Source: Acidobacteriota bacterium
GTDB lineage: Bacteria; Acidobacteriota; Terriglobia; Acidiferrales; UBA7541
Assembly (NCBI GenBank): GCA_021818865.1
Contig: JAKASX010000004.1
Coordinates: forward strand, 1 to 64,000
Length of the DNA: 64,000 nt
Reading direction: 5' to 3'
A program made the translations under genes and the position numbers. This document shows positions 8,313-15,322 of the stretch, in pieces (positions within the stretch are counted from its first letter, which is position 1; the number at the start of each line of letters is the position of its first letter). The notes beneath the pieces are model-generated. The model had not been told where the DNA came from. It worked only from the letters and a program-made list of their open reading frames with translations, and did not search any database.

Positions 8313-8990
8313 TTACGATCCGCGACTTGTTGGAGGCGTCTTTGAGCCATGCGGCTGTGATGCCCGAGCGACCGGCAGATGCCAGCCGTACCGCATGGCG
8401 CCAAGTCGGAGTCCGAAACAGAGAATCGCACCCGCGGTCACGACCGGCACCGACGGAAGGTGCATGACGTGGCCTACCGACACCACGGCTGCTCCCGCAA
8501 GCGCAGCAACTGCGTAGAGATCGGCCCGCAACACGACGGGGATCTCAGTCACCAGGACATCGCGAACCATGCCACCGCCAACTCCAGTCACCATCCCGAG
8601 CAACGCGGCCATCCCTGGGCGAAGCCCGTAAGCCAAGGCTTTCTGCGTGCCGACGACGGCGAACAGCGCCAGACCCGCGGCGTCGAAAACCAATACCGAA
8701 CTCCACACCCGGTCGAGGAGCGGAGTCCAAAAAAATGTCACCAAGCCCGCGAGCACGGAGACTGCGAGATAGCGCCACTCGCGCAAAGCGGCTGGCGGGA
8801 TCGCCCCGATCAGCACGTCACGCGTGATGCCACCGGCATTGCCTACTGCGAACGCCAGCACCAGCACCCCGAACACATCGAGCCGGCGCTTTACGGCTGT
8901 CACGCCGCCGCTAAGCGCAAACACAAAGGTGCCTCCAAGATCGAGCGCGACCAAAAAAGCTCCGGTCGAGATATGCTCGCTCACGATCAT
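8313..8990 (-). CDS. TRIC-type cation channel family (UPF0126) membrane protein
   Basis: A 225-residue, seven-helix membrane protein of the UPF0126 family, the bacterial homologues of trimeric intracellular cation (TRIC) channels. Two homologous triple-helix halves are visible, each with glycine-rich motifs: DLGGTFVFALSGGVTAVKRR...GNAGGITRDVLIG in the first and FAVVGTQKAL...VTGVGGGMVRDVL in the second. I place the start at ATG 8990, preceded by AAGG four bases away, rather than the in-frame GTG at 9011, which would overlap the upstream gene remnant. It lies five bases after the stop of the broken M20 gene on the same strand, so it may be read from that gene's promoter. The C-terminal ~20 residues are unconserved. 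Confidence 0.88.
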   Translation of the reverse strand: MIVSEHISTGAFLVALDLGGTFVFALSGGVTAVKRRLDVFGVLVLAFAVGNAGGITRDVLIGAIPPAALREWRYLAVSVLAGLVTFFWTPLLDRVWSSVLVFDAAGLALFAVVGTQKALAYGLRPGMAALLGMVTGVGGGMVRDVLVTEIPVVLRADLYAVAALAGAAVVSVGHVMHLPSVPVVTAGAILCFGLRLGAMRYGWHLPVARASQPHGSKTPPTSRGS

Positions 8991-8995
8991 GTGCC

Positions 8996-9472
8996 TTAGC
9001 GGAATAGCCACGCTTGAGCGGCAACAACCAACGCTTCCACTCCTGTCTCGAGTGTGGGATGAATTGCCGGCGCAAATTGCGGGCTATGATTCGTAGGGAT
9101 ATCGCTGACCCTTCCGGTCTCTTTGGCTTTCGCGTATATCGCAGGATCGGTGCCGCCGACGAACCAGAATACGGATGGAGCGTGCCATTCAGTGCCGAAT
9201 GACCCGAAATCCTCGCTCGCAGATGTCGGCCTGGTTTCTTGGATCCGGTTGGCACGAAAGTGTGCGCGGAACGCGTCCACCACCCGCTCGGTAGCGCCTA
9301 CGTCGTAGCCGGCGGCGCGCAAACGGTTCGCCGCCAGACCTGCCGTCCGAACCTCCTCCATGGGCAGTTCGGGATGCGCGTGCAGGTCGGTGTAAAGCGT
9401 CTCCAGTTCTGGAAGCAAACCCCGCAAGTTCACAAGGACAGCGTTGGAAGAACTCGTCTTTTCAGCAGTCAT
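8996..9472 (-). pseudogene. M20 family amidohydrolase/peptidase remnant with in-frame internal deletion
   Basis: The 158-residue frame joins the start of an M20 (HipO/aminoacylase-like) amidohydrolase to its end. Residues ~25-58 match the N-terminus (LYTDLHAHPELPMEEVR...AAGYDV). From about residue 60 the frame jumps to the C-terminal part (VVDAFRAHF...TASEDF-like SASEDFGSFG, FWFVGGTDP, NHSPQFAPAIHPTLETGVEAL). About 260-280 residues, including the metal-binding histidine/aspartate/glutamate motifs of the first half and the dimerisation domain, are missing, with no frameshift or stop at the junction near 9289-9300. Family members are ~400-440 residues. It cannot form the two-metal centre, so it is almost surely inactive, but the frame remains open and well started (ATG 9472, GGAAAG upstream). 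Confidence 0.85.
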
Positions 9473-9916
9473 TGGATTGGGTTCTTTCCGTTTGGACAAT
9501 ATGCAACGCTGATTTCGCATTCGCGGGTCGCGTTCCTGGTACGGGAGGAAACGCAACGCAGCATGTTCCTAACCCGGAATGCCATTTTCAGCCCAGGACC
9601 CGGCGGCTAGCATAAGCCCGACCGGCACTGAGATCAACGGACAACTGCTCCGTCTCCCATCTCGCCGCTTCCCTCTGCTCGGGCCTCATCTCTCCGCTCT
9701 ACCGGCTTCGCAGGGCTGCGCTGCGGACCAGCCCATCGGCAAATCGCACAGAACAAAAACCGTGGAAGGGGACGTCTTAAGAGAACCTGGATGCACCGAC
9801 GCGCTGCTCCTTGACTTGGCCGAGGGACGGGAGTAATTTCCTTCTCAATCTCGGGGCGCCACGAAGGCGTCTCTAACTGCCTGCCGTGGCTGACCCTTCC
9901 CGCAAGGAGGCTTCCC
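9473..9916. other. Intergenic region, 444 bases, no gene recognised
   Basis: Between the divergent M20 remnant (minus) and the ABM-domain gene (plus). Short open frames here show no family features. A possible promoter for the downstream gene is TTGACT at 9811-9816 and TAATTT at 9834-9839 with a 17-base spacer; the -10 is a poor match, so this is only a candidate. Confidence 0.4.
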
Positions 9917-10240
9917 GTGGTTTCACGAGTGATCACCTGCACCATCAAACCGTCCCACATGGATGAATTCCGGACCGCTCTCAACGGGGAGTATTTGCCG
10001 CGCATTCAGGCGCTGCCGGGCTTTCTGGAGAACATCGAATCGCTCGACCCGGCGACGGGGAAATATTGCTGCCTGACCGTATGGAAAAGCCCGGCCGACG
10101 TGGCGAATTACGACAGCGGGCTTTTCCGCGAGATCGCCGCGAATCTGGGGCCGATGATGGAAAGCGCGCCGGTGGTCGAAACGCTGCCGGTGGAAAATTC
10201 TTCCGTGCACAGCGTGAAGGCCGGCGTGGCTGCGGCCTAG
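9917..10240 (+). CDS. ABM-type (dimeric alpha-beta barrel) monooxygenase-like protein
   Basis: A 107-residue protein resembling the antibiotic biosynthesis monooxygenase (ABM) ferredoxin-like fold: an opening strand VSRVITCTIKP, a helix covering the DEFRTAL...YLPRIQ region, then a strand-turn ALPGFLENIESLD and VWKSPADVANY. Proteins of this fold include cofactor-free monooxygenases and heme-degrading enzymes as well as many of unknown activity. The start is GTG 9917 with a near-perfect Shine-Dalgarno AAGGAGG at 9904-9910, so strong translation is likely. It sits alone; the downstream gene is convergent. Substrate unknown. Confidence 0.72.
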   Translation: MVSRVITCTIKPSHMDEFRTALNGEYLPRIQALPGFLENIESLDPATGKYCCLTVWKSPADVANYDSGLFREIAANLGPMMESAPVVETLPVENSSVHSVKAGVAAA

Positions 10241-10435
10241 AAAGACAAATACCGCCCCGCCGCGCACCGGATTGGCCCACGAGCGGCCCCGGCGTCGCTC
10301 CGCGGCACTGCGACGCACATCTTCCACACGAACCGGCCCCGTATCCGAACGGCCCGACCGGCCTGCGGCGGAGTCGCCTGGGAGAGCCAAAGGCCACTCT
10401 CCAAAGAGCAAAAGGATTGTGCGTTGGGGCGCCGT

Positions 10436-10975
10436 TTAGAAGGTGGTGGGGGTCTGGCCTTGGGCAATGGCGCGGAGGTAGCCGAGCATCTGAGGGCTGG
10501 TCCAGTCCTGCTCGCCAATCAATTTGCGAACGAATTTTCCCTTGCGGCCGATGATGTAGGTTTCCGGATACATCTTCGTCCCGTAGGAAAGCGGGATTTT
10601 GGCGTTGGCGTCGCGATAGGTGGGAAACGTGATGCGGTGGTCGAGCAGGAATTTGTGATAAGCGGCGGAATCGGTATCCACGCTGACGCCAAGCACCGTG
10701 ACGCCGAGCGGTTGGAGATCGGTGGCCATGCGCTCGAGCGAAGGCGTTTCGGCGACGCAGGGCGGGCACCAGGTGGCCCAGAAATTCAGAACGACGATTT
10801 TCCCTTGCATGTCCGAAAGACGCTGCGGTTGGCCATCCAGGGTGAAGGCGAAATTGGGAGCGGTCTTGCCGGCGATGCCGGGTTGACCGGCGTAGTAGGT
10901 GGGAATGGAGAACGCGACCAAAAGAGCCGCCGCGCCAGCGAGCGCAAGATAAGAGAGAATTCGCCTCTTCCACAT
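10436..10975 (-). CDS. TlpA/ResA-like membrane-anchored thioredoxin
   Basis: A 179-residue thiol-disulfide oxidoreductase acting outside the cytoplasmic membrane. The start ATG at 10975 is followed by an N-terminal anchor (residues ~6-27, ILSYLALAGAAALLVAF). An AhpC/TSA-thioredoxin domain follows: APNFAFTLDGQ, then GKIVVLNFWATWCPPC with the redox WCPPC pair near residues 69-73, the cis-proline region KMYPETYII, and a C-terminal helix. Reducing members of this family (ResA, CcmG) keep apocytochrome c cysteines reduced, and no other CcmG candidate is seen beside the ccm genes, so a link to that operon 4 kb away is plausible but inferred. It is divergent from folE. Confidence 0.88.
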   Translation of the reverse strand: MWKRRILSYLALAGAAALLVAFSIPTYYAGQPGIAGKTAPNFAFTLDGQPQRLSDMQGKIVVLNFWATWCPPCVAETPSLERMATDLQPLGVTVLGVSVDTDSAAYHKFLLDHRITFPTYRDANAKIPLSYGTKMYPETYIIGRKGKFVRKLIGEQDWTSPQMLGYLRAIAQGQTPTTF

Positions 10976-11148
10976 AGCGTCCCTATAATAGTAAGGCAAA
11001 TTCACTGGCGAAGGCGAGCCATGGTTTGCGCTGTGTCCCGGCGGGGATCGGGCCGGAGCCCTCAGTTGCGCTGGCCGGAGACTGGCCTCGCGTCGAAGAC
11101 CTACCAAAGGCGGGACGCCTGTGCCACCGAGGAATTCCTGACGAGGTG

Positions 11149-11778
11149 ATGCCCGTGGCGGATAAGCTGACGGAAAAGGACGAAGCGGCGCACTGCGCGA
11201 CGGCGCCTGCCGGCACGATCGCGCATCTGGTTCGTCAAATGCTTGAAGCGATCGGCGAAGATCCGAATCGCGAGGGGCTGCGGAAAACGCCCGAACGGTT
11301 TGAAAAGGCGCTCTGCTATCTGACGAGCGGATACCGGCAGGACGCGGGAAAGCTGCTCGGCGGGGCGATGTTCCAGGTTTCCTACGATCAGATGGTGGTG
11401 GTGCGCGATATCGAAGTCTATAGCCTGTGCGAGCACCATCTGCTGCCGTTTTTCGGCCGCTGCCACGTGGGCTACATTCCGCGCAAGCGGGTGGTGGGGC
11501 TGAGCAAAGTGGCCCGGCTGGTGAATTTGTACGCGCGGCGGCTGCAATTGCAGGAGCGGTTGACGCGGCAGATCGCCGAAGCGCTGATGGAACAGATCAA
11601 CCCGGAAGGAGTCGGGGTGGTCATGGAAGCCCGGCACCTGTGCATGGTGATGCGGGGGGTGGAAAAGCAGGATTCCCGCGCGGTGACGAGCGCCATGCTG
11701 GGCGCGTTTCGGGAAAACGTCCAGACGCGCGAGGAATTTCTGGCGCTGATTGGCGATGGAGGGCGGCAGCCGCGGTGA
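11149..11778 (+). CDS. folE: GTP cyclohydrolase I
   Basis: Converts GTP to 7,8-dihydroneopterin triphosphate, the first step toward tetrahydrofolate. The ~209-residue protein has the family core: [21 protein letters not shown], the zinc and active-site segment [13 protein letters not shown] (Cys and His ligands), the [18 protein letters not shown] strand and the second zinc cysteine in [10 protein letters not shown]. The frame opens further upstream (11026) but without conserved sequence. ATG 11149 or the GTG at 11155 is the likely start; GTG 11155 is better spaced from the ACGAGG at 11141-11146. No folate neighbours are present. Followed by a CGAAA-rich repeat. Confidence 0.95.
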   Translation: MPVADKLTEKDEAAHCATAPAGTIAHLVRQMLEAIGEDPNREGLRKTPERFEKALCYLTSGYRQDAGKLLGGAMFQVSYDQMVVVRDIEVYSLCEHHLLPFFGRCHVGYIPRKRVVGLSKVARLVNLYARRLQLQERLTRQIAEALMEQINPEGVGVVMEARHLCMVMRGVEKQDSRAVTSAMLGAFRENVQTREEFLALIGDGGRQPR

Positions 11779-11790
11779 GTTTTGAGAAGG

Positions 11791-11820
11791 GCGAAACTCG
11801 AAAAGCGAAATTCGAGAACC
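11791..11820. repeat. CGAAA-rich intergenic repeat, copy 1
   Basis: Just downstream of folE the sequence GCGAAACTCGAAAAGCGAAA continues as a degenerate run of GCGAAA/CTCGAAA units. The 14-mer at 11791-11804 occurs identically at 46985-46998, also in an intergenic region. Function is unknown; it may be a dispersed intergenic repeat family in this genome. Confidence 0.5.
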
Positions 11821-12004
11821 AAAAAGTCGGGCGCGCTTGAGAGCGGGATTCGGCGGGGATTCGGGCCTGGTTCACGCGGAGAGCGCAGAGGGAAGGCGGG
11901 GATCTCTGAGGCGGCGTGGGACGGGGCCGGCAGGCGAACAGATTGTGAAAGAAATTCCTAGCCCGGAAGCGGGGCTTTTGCTAGAATAGCCGATTGAAAA
12001 AGAG

Positions 12005-12316
12005 ATGAACAGCGAAGGAGCGGACGCGCGACGGCACATGGGATCGAGCAACCGACTCGAAGGGATGAAGGCGACGTTGATTGAGCAATACCGGCAGAGC
12101 GCCAGGGATACGGGCTCGCCGGAAGTTCAAATCGCTTTGCTCAGCGAGCGGATTAACTACCTCACCGAACATCTGCGGTTCCATCGTAAGGATTACGCCT
12201 CGCGCCGAGGGTTGATCATGATGGTCAACAATCGGCGCCGTCTGCTGGATTACTTGAATCGTCGCGCTCCGGAACGGTACCGCGAAATTGTGGAGCGGCT
12301 CAGTCTGCGCAAGTAG
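12005..12316 (+). CDS. rpsO: 30S ribosomal protein S15
   Basis: Primary 16S rRNA-binding protein of the small subunit platform. The conserved core is clear: [36 protein letters not shown] followed by [10 protein letters not shown] and a closing ERLSLRK. S15 is usually 88-89 residues. From ATG 12005 it would be 103, from ATG 12038 92 and from ATG 12065 83; none has ideal Shine-Dalgarno spacing, so the start is uncertain. A possible -10 (TAGAAT, 11982-11987) sits just upstream, which would leave an 11-base leader for the first start and favours one of the later ones. pnp follows, the conserved rpsO-pnp pairing. Confidence 0.95.
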   Translation: MNSEGADARRHMGSSNRLEGMKATLIEQYRQSARDTGSPEVQIALLSERINYLTEHLRFHRKDYASRRGLIMMVNNRRRLLDYLNRRAPERYREIVERLSLRK

Positions 12317-12349
12317 TCTCCCGGAATACCGGGAACCAGCCTGCTTTCC

Positions 12350-12368
12350 CCCGGCCGTCGCCGGGTTT
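12350..12368 (+). terminator. GC-rich hairpin between rpsO and pnp
   Basis: CCCGGC (12350-12355) pairs with GCCGGG (12360-12365) around a CGTC loop and is followed by only three T residues. A smaller hairpin, TCCCGG/CCGGGA, lies at 12319-12334. In other bacteria the rpsO-pnp gap carries a partial terminator and RNase-processed hairpins; these two are candidates for that role. Confidence 0.4.
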
Positions 12369-12502
12369 CCCACCACAATCGCTCCGCCCGCTCGTCCACG
12401 GCATTGCTGTGGCTGAAGGCGGCTTTCCGCGCACCCCTCTCTTTTTCCCCGTTCGTCCGGCGTGGGCGGGCAGGGACAGTCTGAACGCAAAAGGAAACGA
12501 TC

Positions 12503-14638
12503 ATGGCGAATGAAGTACGAGTGAATATTGGCGGGCGGGACCTGATTTTGGAAAACGGGCGTGTGGCTCGCCAGGCGGACGGTTCCGTGCTGGCGCGATA
12601 CGGCGATACGGTGGTGCTGGCGACCGCCTGCATGGACCGCAGAGCCACGGAAAAGGATTTTCTGCCACTGACGGTGGATTACCGCGAATACACGTATTCG
12701 GCGGGAAAAATTCCCGGTGGCTTTTTCAAGAGGGAAGGCCGGCCATCCGAGCGCGAAGTGCTGGTGAGCCGGCTGACCGACCGGCCGATCCGGCCGCTGT
12801 TTCCGGAGGGGTGGCGACAGGAGACGCAGATCATCACGATGGTGATGTCGGCCGACAGCGAAAACGATCCCGATGTGATCGGAGTGGTGGGGGCGTCGGC
12901 GGCGCTGGCGGTATCGCCGATTCCGTTCGCCGGACCGATCGGCGCGGTGCGCGTGGGCCTGCTGAACGGCCAACTGGTGGCGAACCCGACGGTGGCGGAG
13001 CAGAAGACGAGCCGGCTGAACATCGTGGTGGCGGGCACGGAGAGCGGGATCGTAATGGTGGAGGCGGGATCGCTGGAGGTTTCCGAGGACACGATCATCG
13101 ACGCGCTGGAATTCGGCCACGCGGAAATCCGCAAGATCGTCGCGGCGATCAACGAACTGGCGGCGAAGGTAGGCGCGAAGAAAGTGGCCGCGCCGGCAGT
13201 TCCGTTCGACGAGGAGCTTTACAAGCGCGTAAAGAATGAATTCGGGGCCCGGCTGGAGGATGCGCTCGACACCTCGAAATATCCCAAGCGCGAAAGCTAC
13301 GTGCTGGTGGATGCGCTGAAGGCGGAATGGACTGGCGGTTTCCCGGAAACGGAGATGGAAAAGCGCAAGCTGGCTGGCAGTGCGTTCGAAGCGCTGCTCG
13401 AGGAGATTTTCCGCGAAGATGTGCTGGTGCGGAGGCAGCGGCCGGACCGGCGCGCGTTCGACCAGGTGCGGCCGATTACCTGCGAAGTGGGCATGCTGCC
13501 GCGAGTGCACGGCTCGGCGCTCTTCACGCGCGGCGAAACGCAGTCGCTGGCGACGGCGACGCTGGGCACGAAGGAAGACATGCAGCGGCTCGACCTGCTG
13601 TTCGAGGAAGAGGCGTTCAAGCGCTTTATGCTGCATTACAATTTCCCGCCGTTCAGCGTGGGCGAAGTGAAACCGTTGCGCGGACCGGGCCGGCGCGAAG
13701 TGGGACACGGCGCACTCGCCGAACGGGCGCTGATGAACCTGCTGCCGGCGGAAGCGGATTTTCCATACGCGATCCGTGTGGTGAGCGACATTCTGGAATC
13801 GAACGGATCGAGCTCGATGGCGACGGTCTGCGGCGGCTCGCTGGCGCTGATGGATGCCGGCGTGCCGGTTCGCTCGGCTTGCGCAGGCATCGCCATGGGA
13901 CTGGTGACCGGAGACGACGGCAAATATTCGATTCTGACGGATATCGCCGGCGCCGAAGACCATTACGGCGACATGGATTTCAAGGTAGCCGGCACGCGCG
14001 AAGGCATCACCGCGCTGCAGATGGACATCAAGGTGACGAATGTGAGCATCGCGATGATGCGCGAAGCGCTCGAACAGGCGCGGCGGGCGAGGCTGCACAT
14101 TCTGGACATTATGCAGAACGCGCTTCCCGAACCGCGGAAGCAGGTTTCTTCCTATGCGCCGCGGCTGATCACGCTGACGATTCCCACCGACAAAATCCGC
14201 GACCTGATCGGGCCGGGCGGGAAGAAAATCCGCTCGATCACCGAATCGACCGGGGCGAAGATCGACGTGCTCGACGACGGAACGGTGCACATCTATTCCG
14301 CCGATTCGGCTTCGGGCGACGCTGCATTCCGGCTGGTGAGCGAAGTGACGGCCGTGCCGGAGATCGGCAAAACGTACCTGGGGAAAGTGGTGCGGCTGGC
14401 CGAATTTGGCGCGTTCGTCGAACTCTTCCCCGGCACCGACGGCCTGCTCCACATCAGCGAAGTGGCCGAGCACCGGATCAAGAACGTTCGCGACGAACTG
14501 AAGGAAGGCGATCAGCTCCTGGTGAAGGTGCTTTCGATCGAAGGCAATCGCATCCGGCTCTCGCGCAAGGCGGTGCTGCGCGAACAGCGGGACAAGCAGC
14601 GCGGTCAGCAACCGGAAGCGGCGCAGCCCTCGGCGTAG
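12503..14638 (+). CDS. pnp: Polynucleotide phosphorylase
   Basis: Phosphorolytic 3'-5' exoribonuclease, a core RNA-decay enzyme. At 711 residues it has full length and the standard order: first RNase PH domain (ATACMDRRATEKDFLPLTVDYRE early on), an all-helical linker, second RNase PH domain with the catalytic region (SSMATVCGGSLALMDAGVP, then GDMDFKVAGT with the metal-binding aspartates), a KH domain around residues 553-610 (IRDLIGPGGKKIRSI) and an S1 domain around 620-695 (GKVVRLAEFGAFVEL). The start ATG is preceded by AAAAGGAAACG. It pairs with rpsO upstream. The stop is followed by a perfect 10-bp hairpin. Confidence 0.98.
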   Translation: MANEVRVNIGGRDLILENGRVARQADGSVLARYGDTVVLATACMDRRATEKDFLPLTVDYREYTYSAGKIPGGFFKREGRPSEREVLVSRLTDRPIRPLFPEGWRQETQIITMVMSADSENDPDVIGVVGASAALAVSPIPFAGPIGAVRVGLLNGQLVANPTVAEQKTSRLNIVVAGTESGIVMVEAGSLEVSEDTIIDALEFGHAEIRKIVAAINELAAKVGAKKVAAPAVPFDEELYKRVKNEFGARLEDALDTSKYPKRESYVLVDALKAEWTGGFPETEMEKRKLAGSAFEALLEEIFREDVLVRRQRPDRRAFDQVRPITCEVGMLPRVHGSALFTRGETQSLATATLGTKEDMQRLDLLFEEEAFKRFMLHYNFPPFSVGEVKPLRGPGRREVGHGALAERALMNLLPAEADFPYAIRVVSDILESNGSSSMATVCGGSLALMDAGVPVRSACAGIAMGLVTGDDGKYSILTDIAGAEDHYGDMDFKVAGTREGITALQMDIKVTNVSIAMMREALEQARRARLHILDIMQNALPEPRKQVSSYAPRLITLTIPTDKIRDLIGPGGKKIRSITESTGAKIDVLDDGTVHIYSADSASGDAAFRLVSEVTAVPEIGKTYLGKVVRLAEFGAFVELFPGTDGLLHISEVAEHRIKNVRDELKEGDQLLVKVLSIEGNRIRLSRKAVLREQRDKQRGQQPEAAQPSA

Positions 14639-15322
14639 CGATTCAAACCCTCCTTTGAACCAAGCGCAGGGGCGCGGCATCGCGCCCCTGCAATCCCCAT
14701 TCTCCTCCCCCTTCTTTCTCGCCTGACGATCTTCCTGCCCGCTTCGCGCCGCGCGACGGCCGTTCAGTGCAGTTTCTGACCACAGTTTCACCCCCGCAAG
14801 GCTGTGCGGCGGCAATGACGCTCTGCGACATCCCCGTCGAGAAGGGGGTGTTCTGAAAGAAACAATAAAAAAGGGTGCGATCGAGACAAGTCGTTCTATT
14901 GGCCGGAGGAGCAAGAGGCCGCCGGGTGTTTGGATCGCAGGCGGAAGAAGACCGGACAAAGTACTGGGAAAGAACGCAAACGGAATGGAGTGAAAAGGGA
15001 ACCGCTTGGCAAATGGAAATTTCGCGAGAAGAAGCCAGGGTTCGCGGGAAGCACGTACCTTATCCGACAAAATCCGGCAAAACGGGCCGAGCTCTTCGTT
15101 GCTACCGATTGCCGCAGAAAGTAAGGTGTGAGCCGACTTCGCGACCCGCGACGGCAGCATCGGTCGTCGTGGCAACTGGCTGCCACGCCGGCAAGCGGGC
15201 CGTTCTTGGGACCCTGGCTAAGTACGTTTGGCGGTTTAACTGACTGCAGGATGAGTGTGCAGGTCGCCGCTCGCCTTCCTGGCGTCAGCGGCGTTTAACA
15301 TAAAAAACTCAAAGGAGACCCC
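14639..15322. other. 684-base intergenic region with structured segments
   Basis: No convincing gene: short frames on both strands lack family features. It holds the 10-bp hairpin after pnp. Toward the next gene there are several stem-loops: CGTGGCA/TGCCACG (15168-15187) and a two-part stem CGCCGC-CGCC/GGCG-GCGGCG (15265-15293) ending 29 bases before the GTG start at 15323. The region may be the 5' leader of the Ig-module lipoprotein gene. I do not recognise a known riboswitch in it. Confidence 0.5.
14666..14691 (+). terminator. Perfect 10-bp hairpin downstream of pnp
   Basis: GCAGGGGCGC (14666-14675) pairs fully with GCGCCCCTGC (14682-14691) around GGCATC. No T-run follows, so it is more likely a Rho-linked or RNA-stabilising 3' structure than a classic intrinsic terminator. 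Confidence 0.5.

Noticed and set aside
8197-8517. Cys-rich small plus-strand frame between the YjbR-like gene and the TRIC-type gene
   Set aside because: Overlaps the TRIC gene's C-terminus and shows no conserved pattern or Shine-Dalgarno.
11981-15175. 1064-codon open frame antisense to rpsO and pnp
   Set aside because: It is an Arg/His-rich mirror of pnp codon bias in GC-rich DNA, has no domain features, and overlaps a certain gene throughout.
14639-15322. c-di-GMP-I riboswitch before the lipoprotein gene
   Set aside because: Stems are present but the conserved GGGACGCAAAGC-type core and GNRA tetraloop are not.
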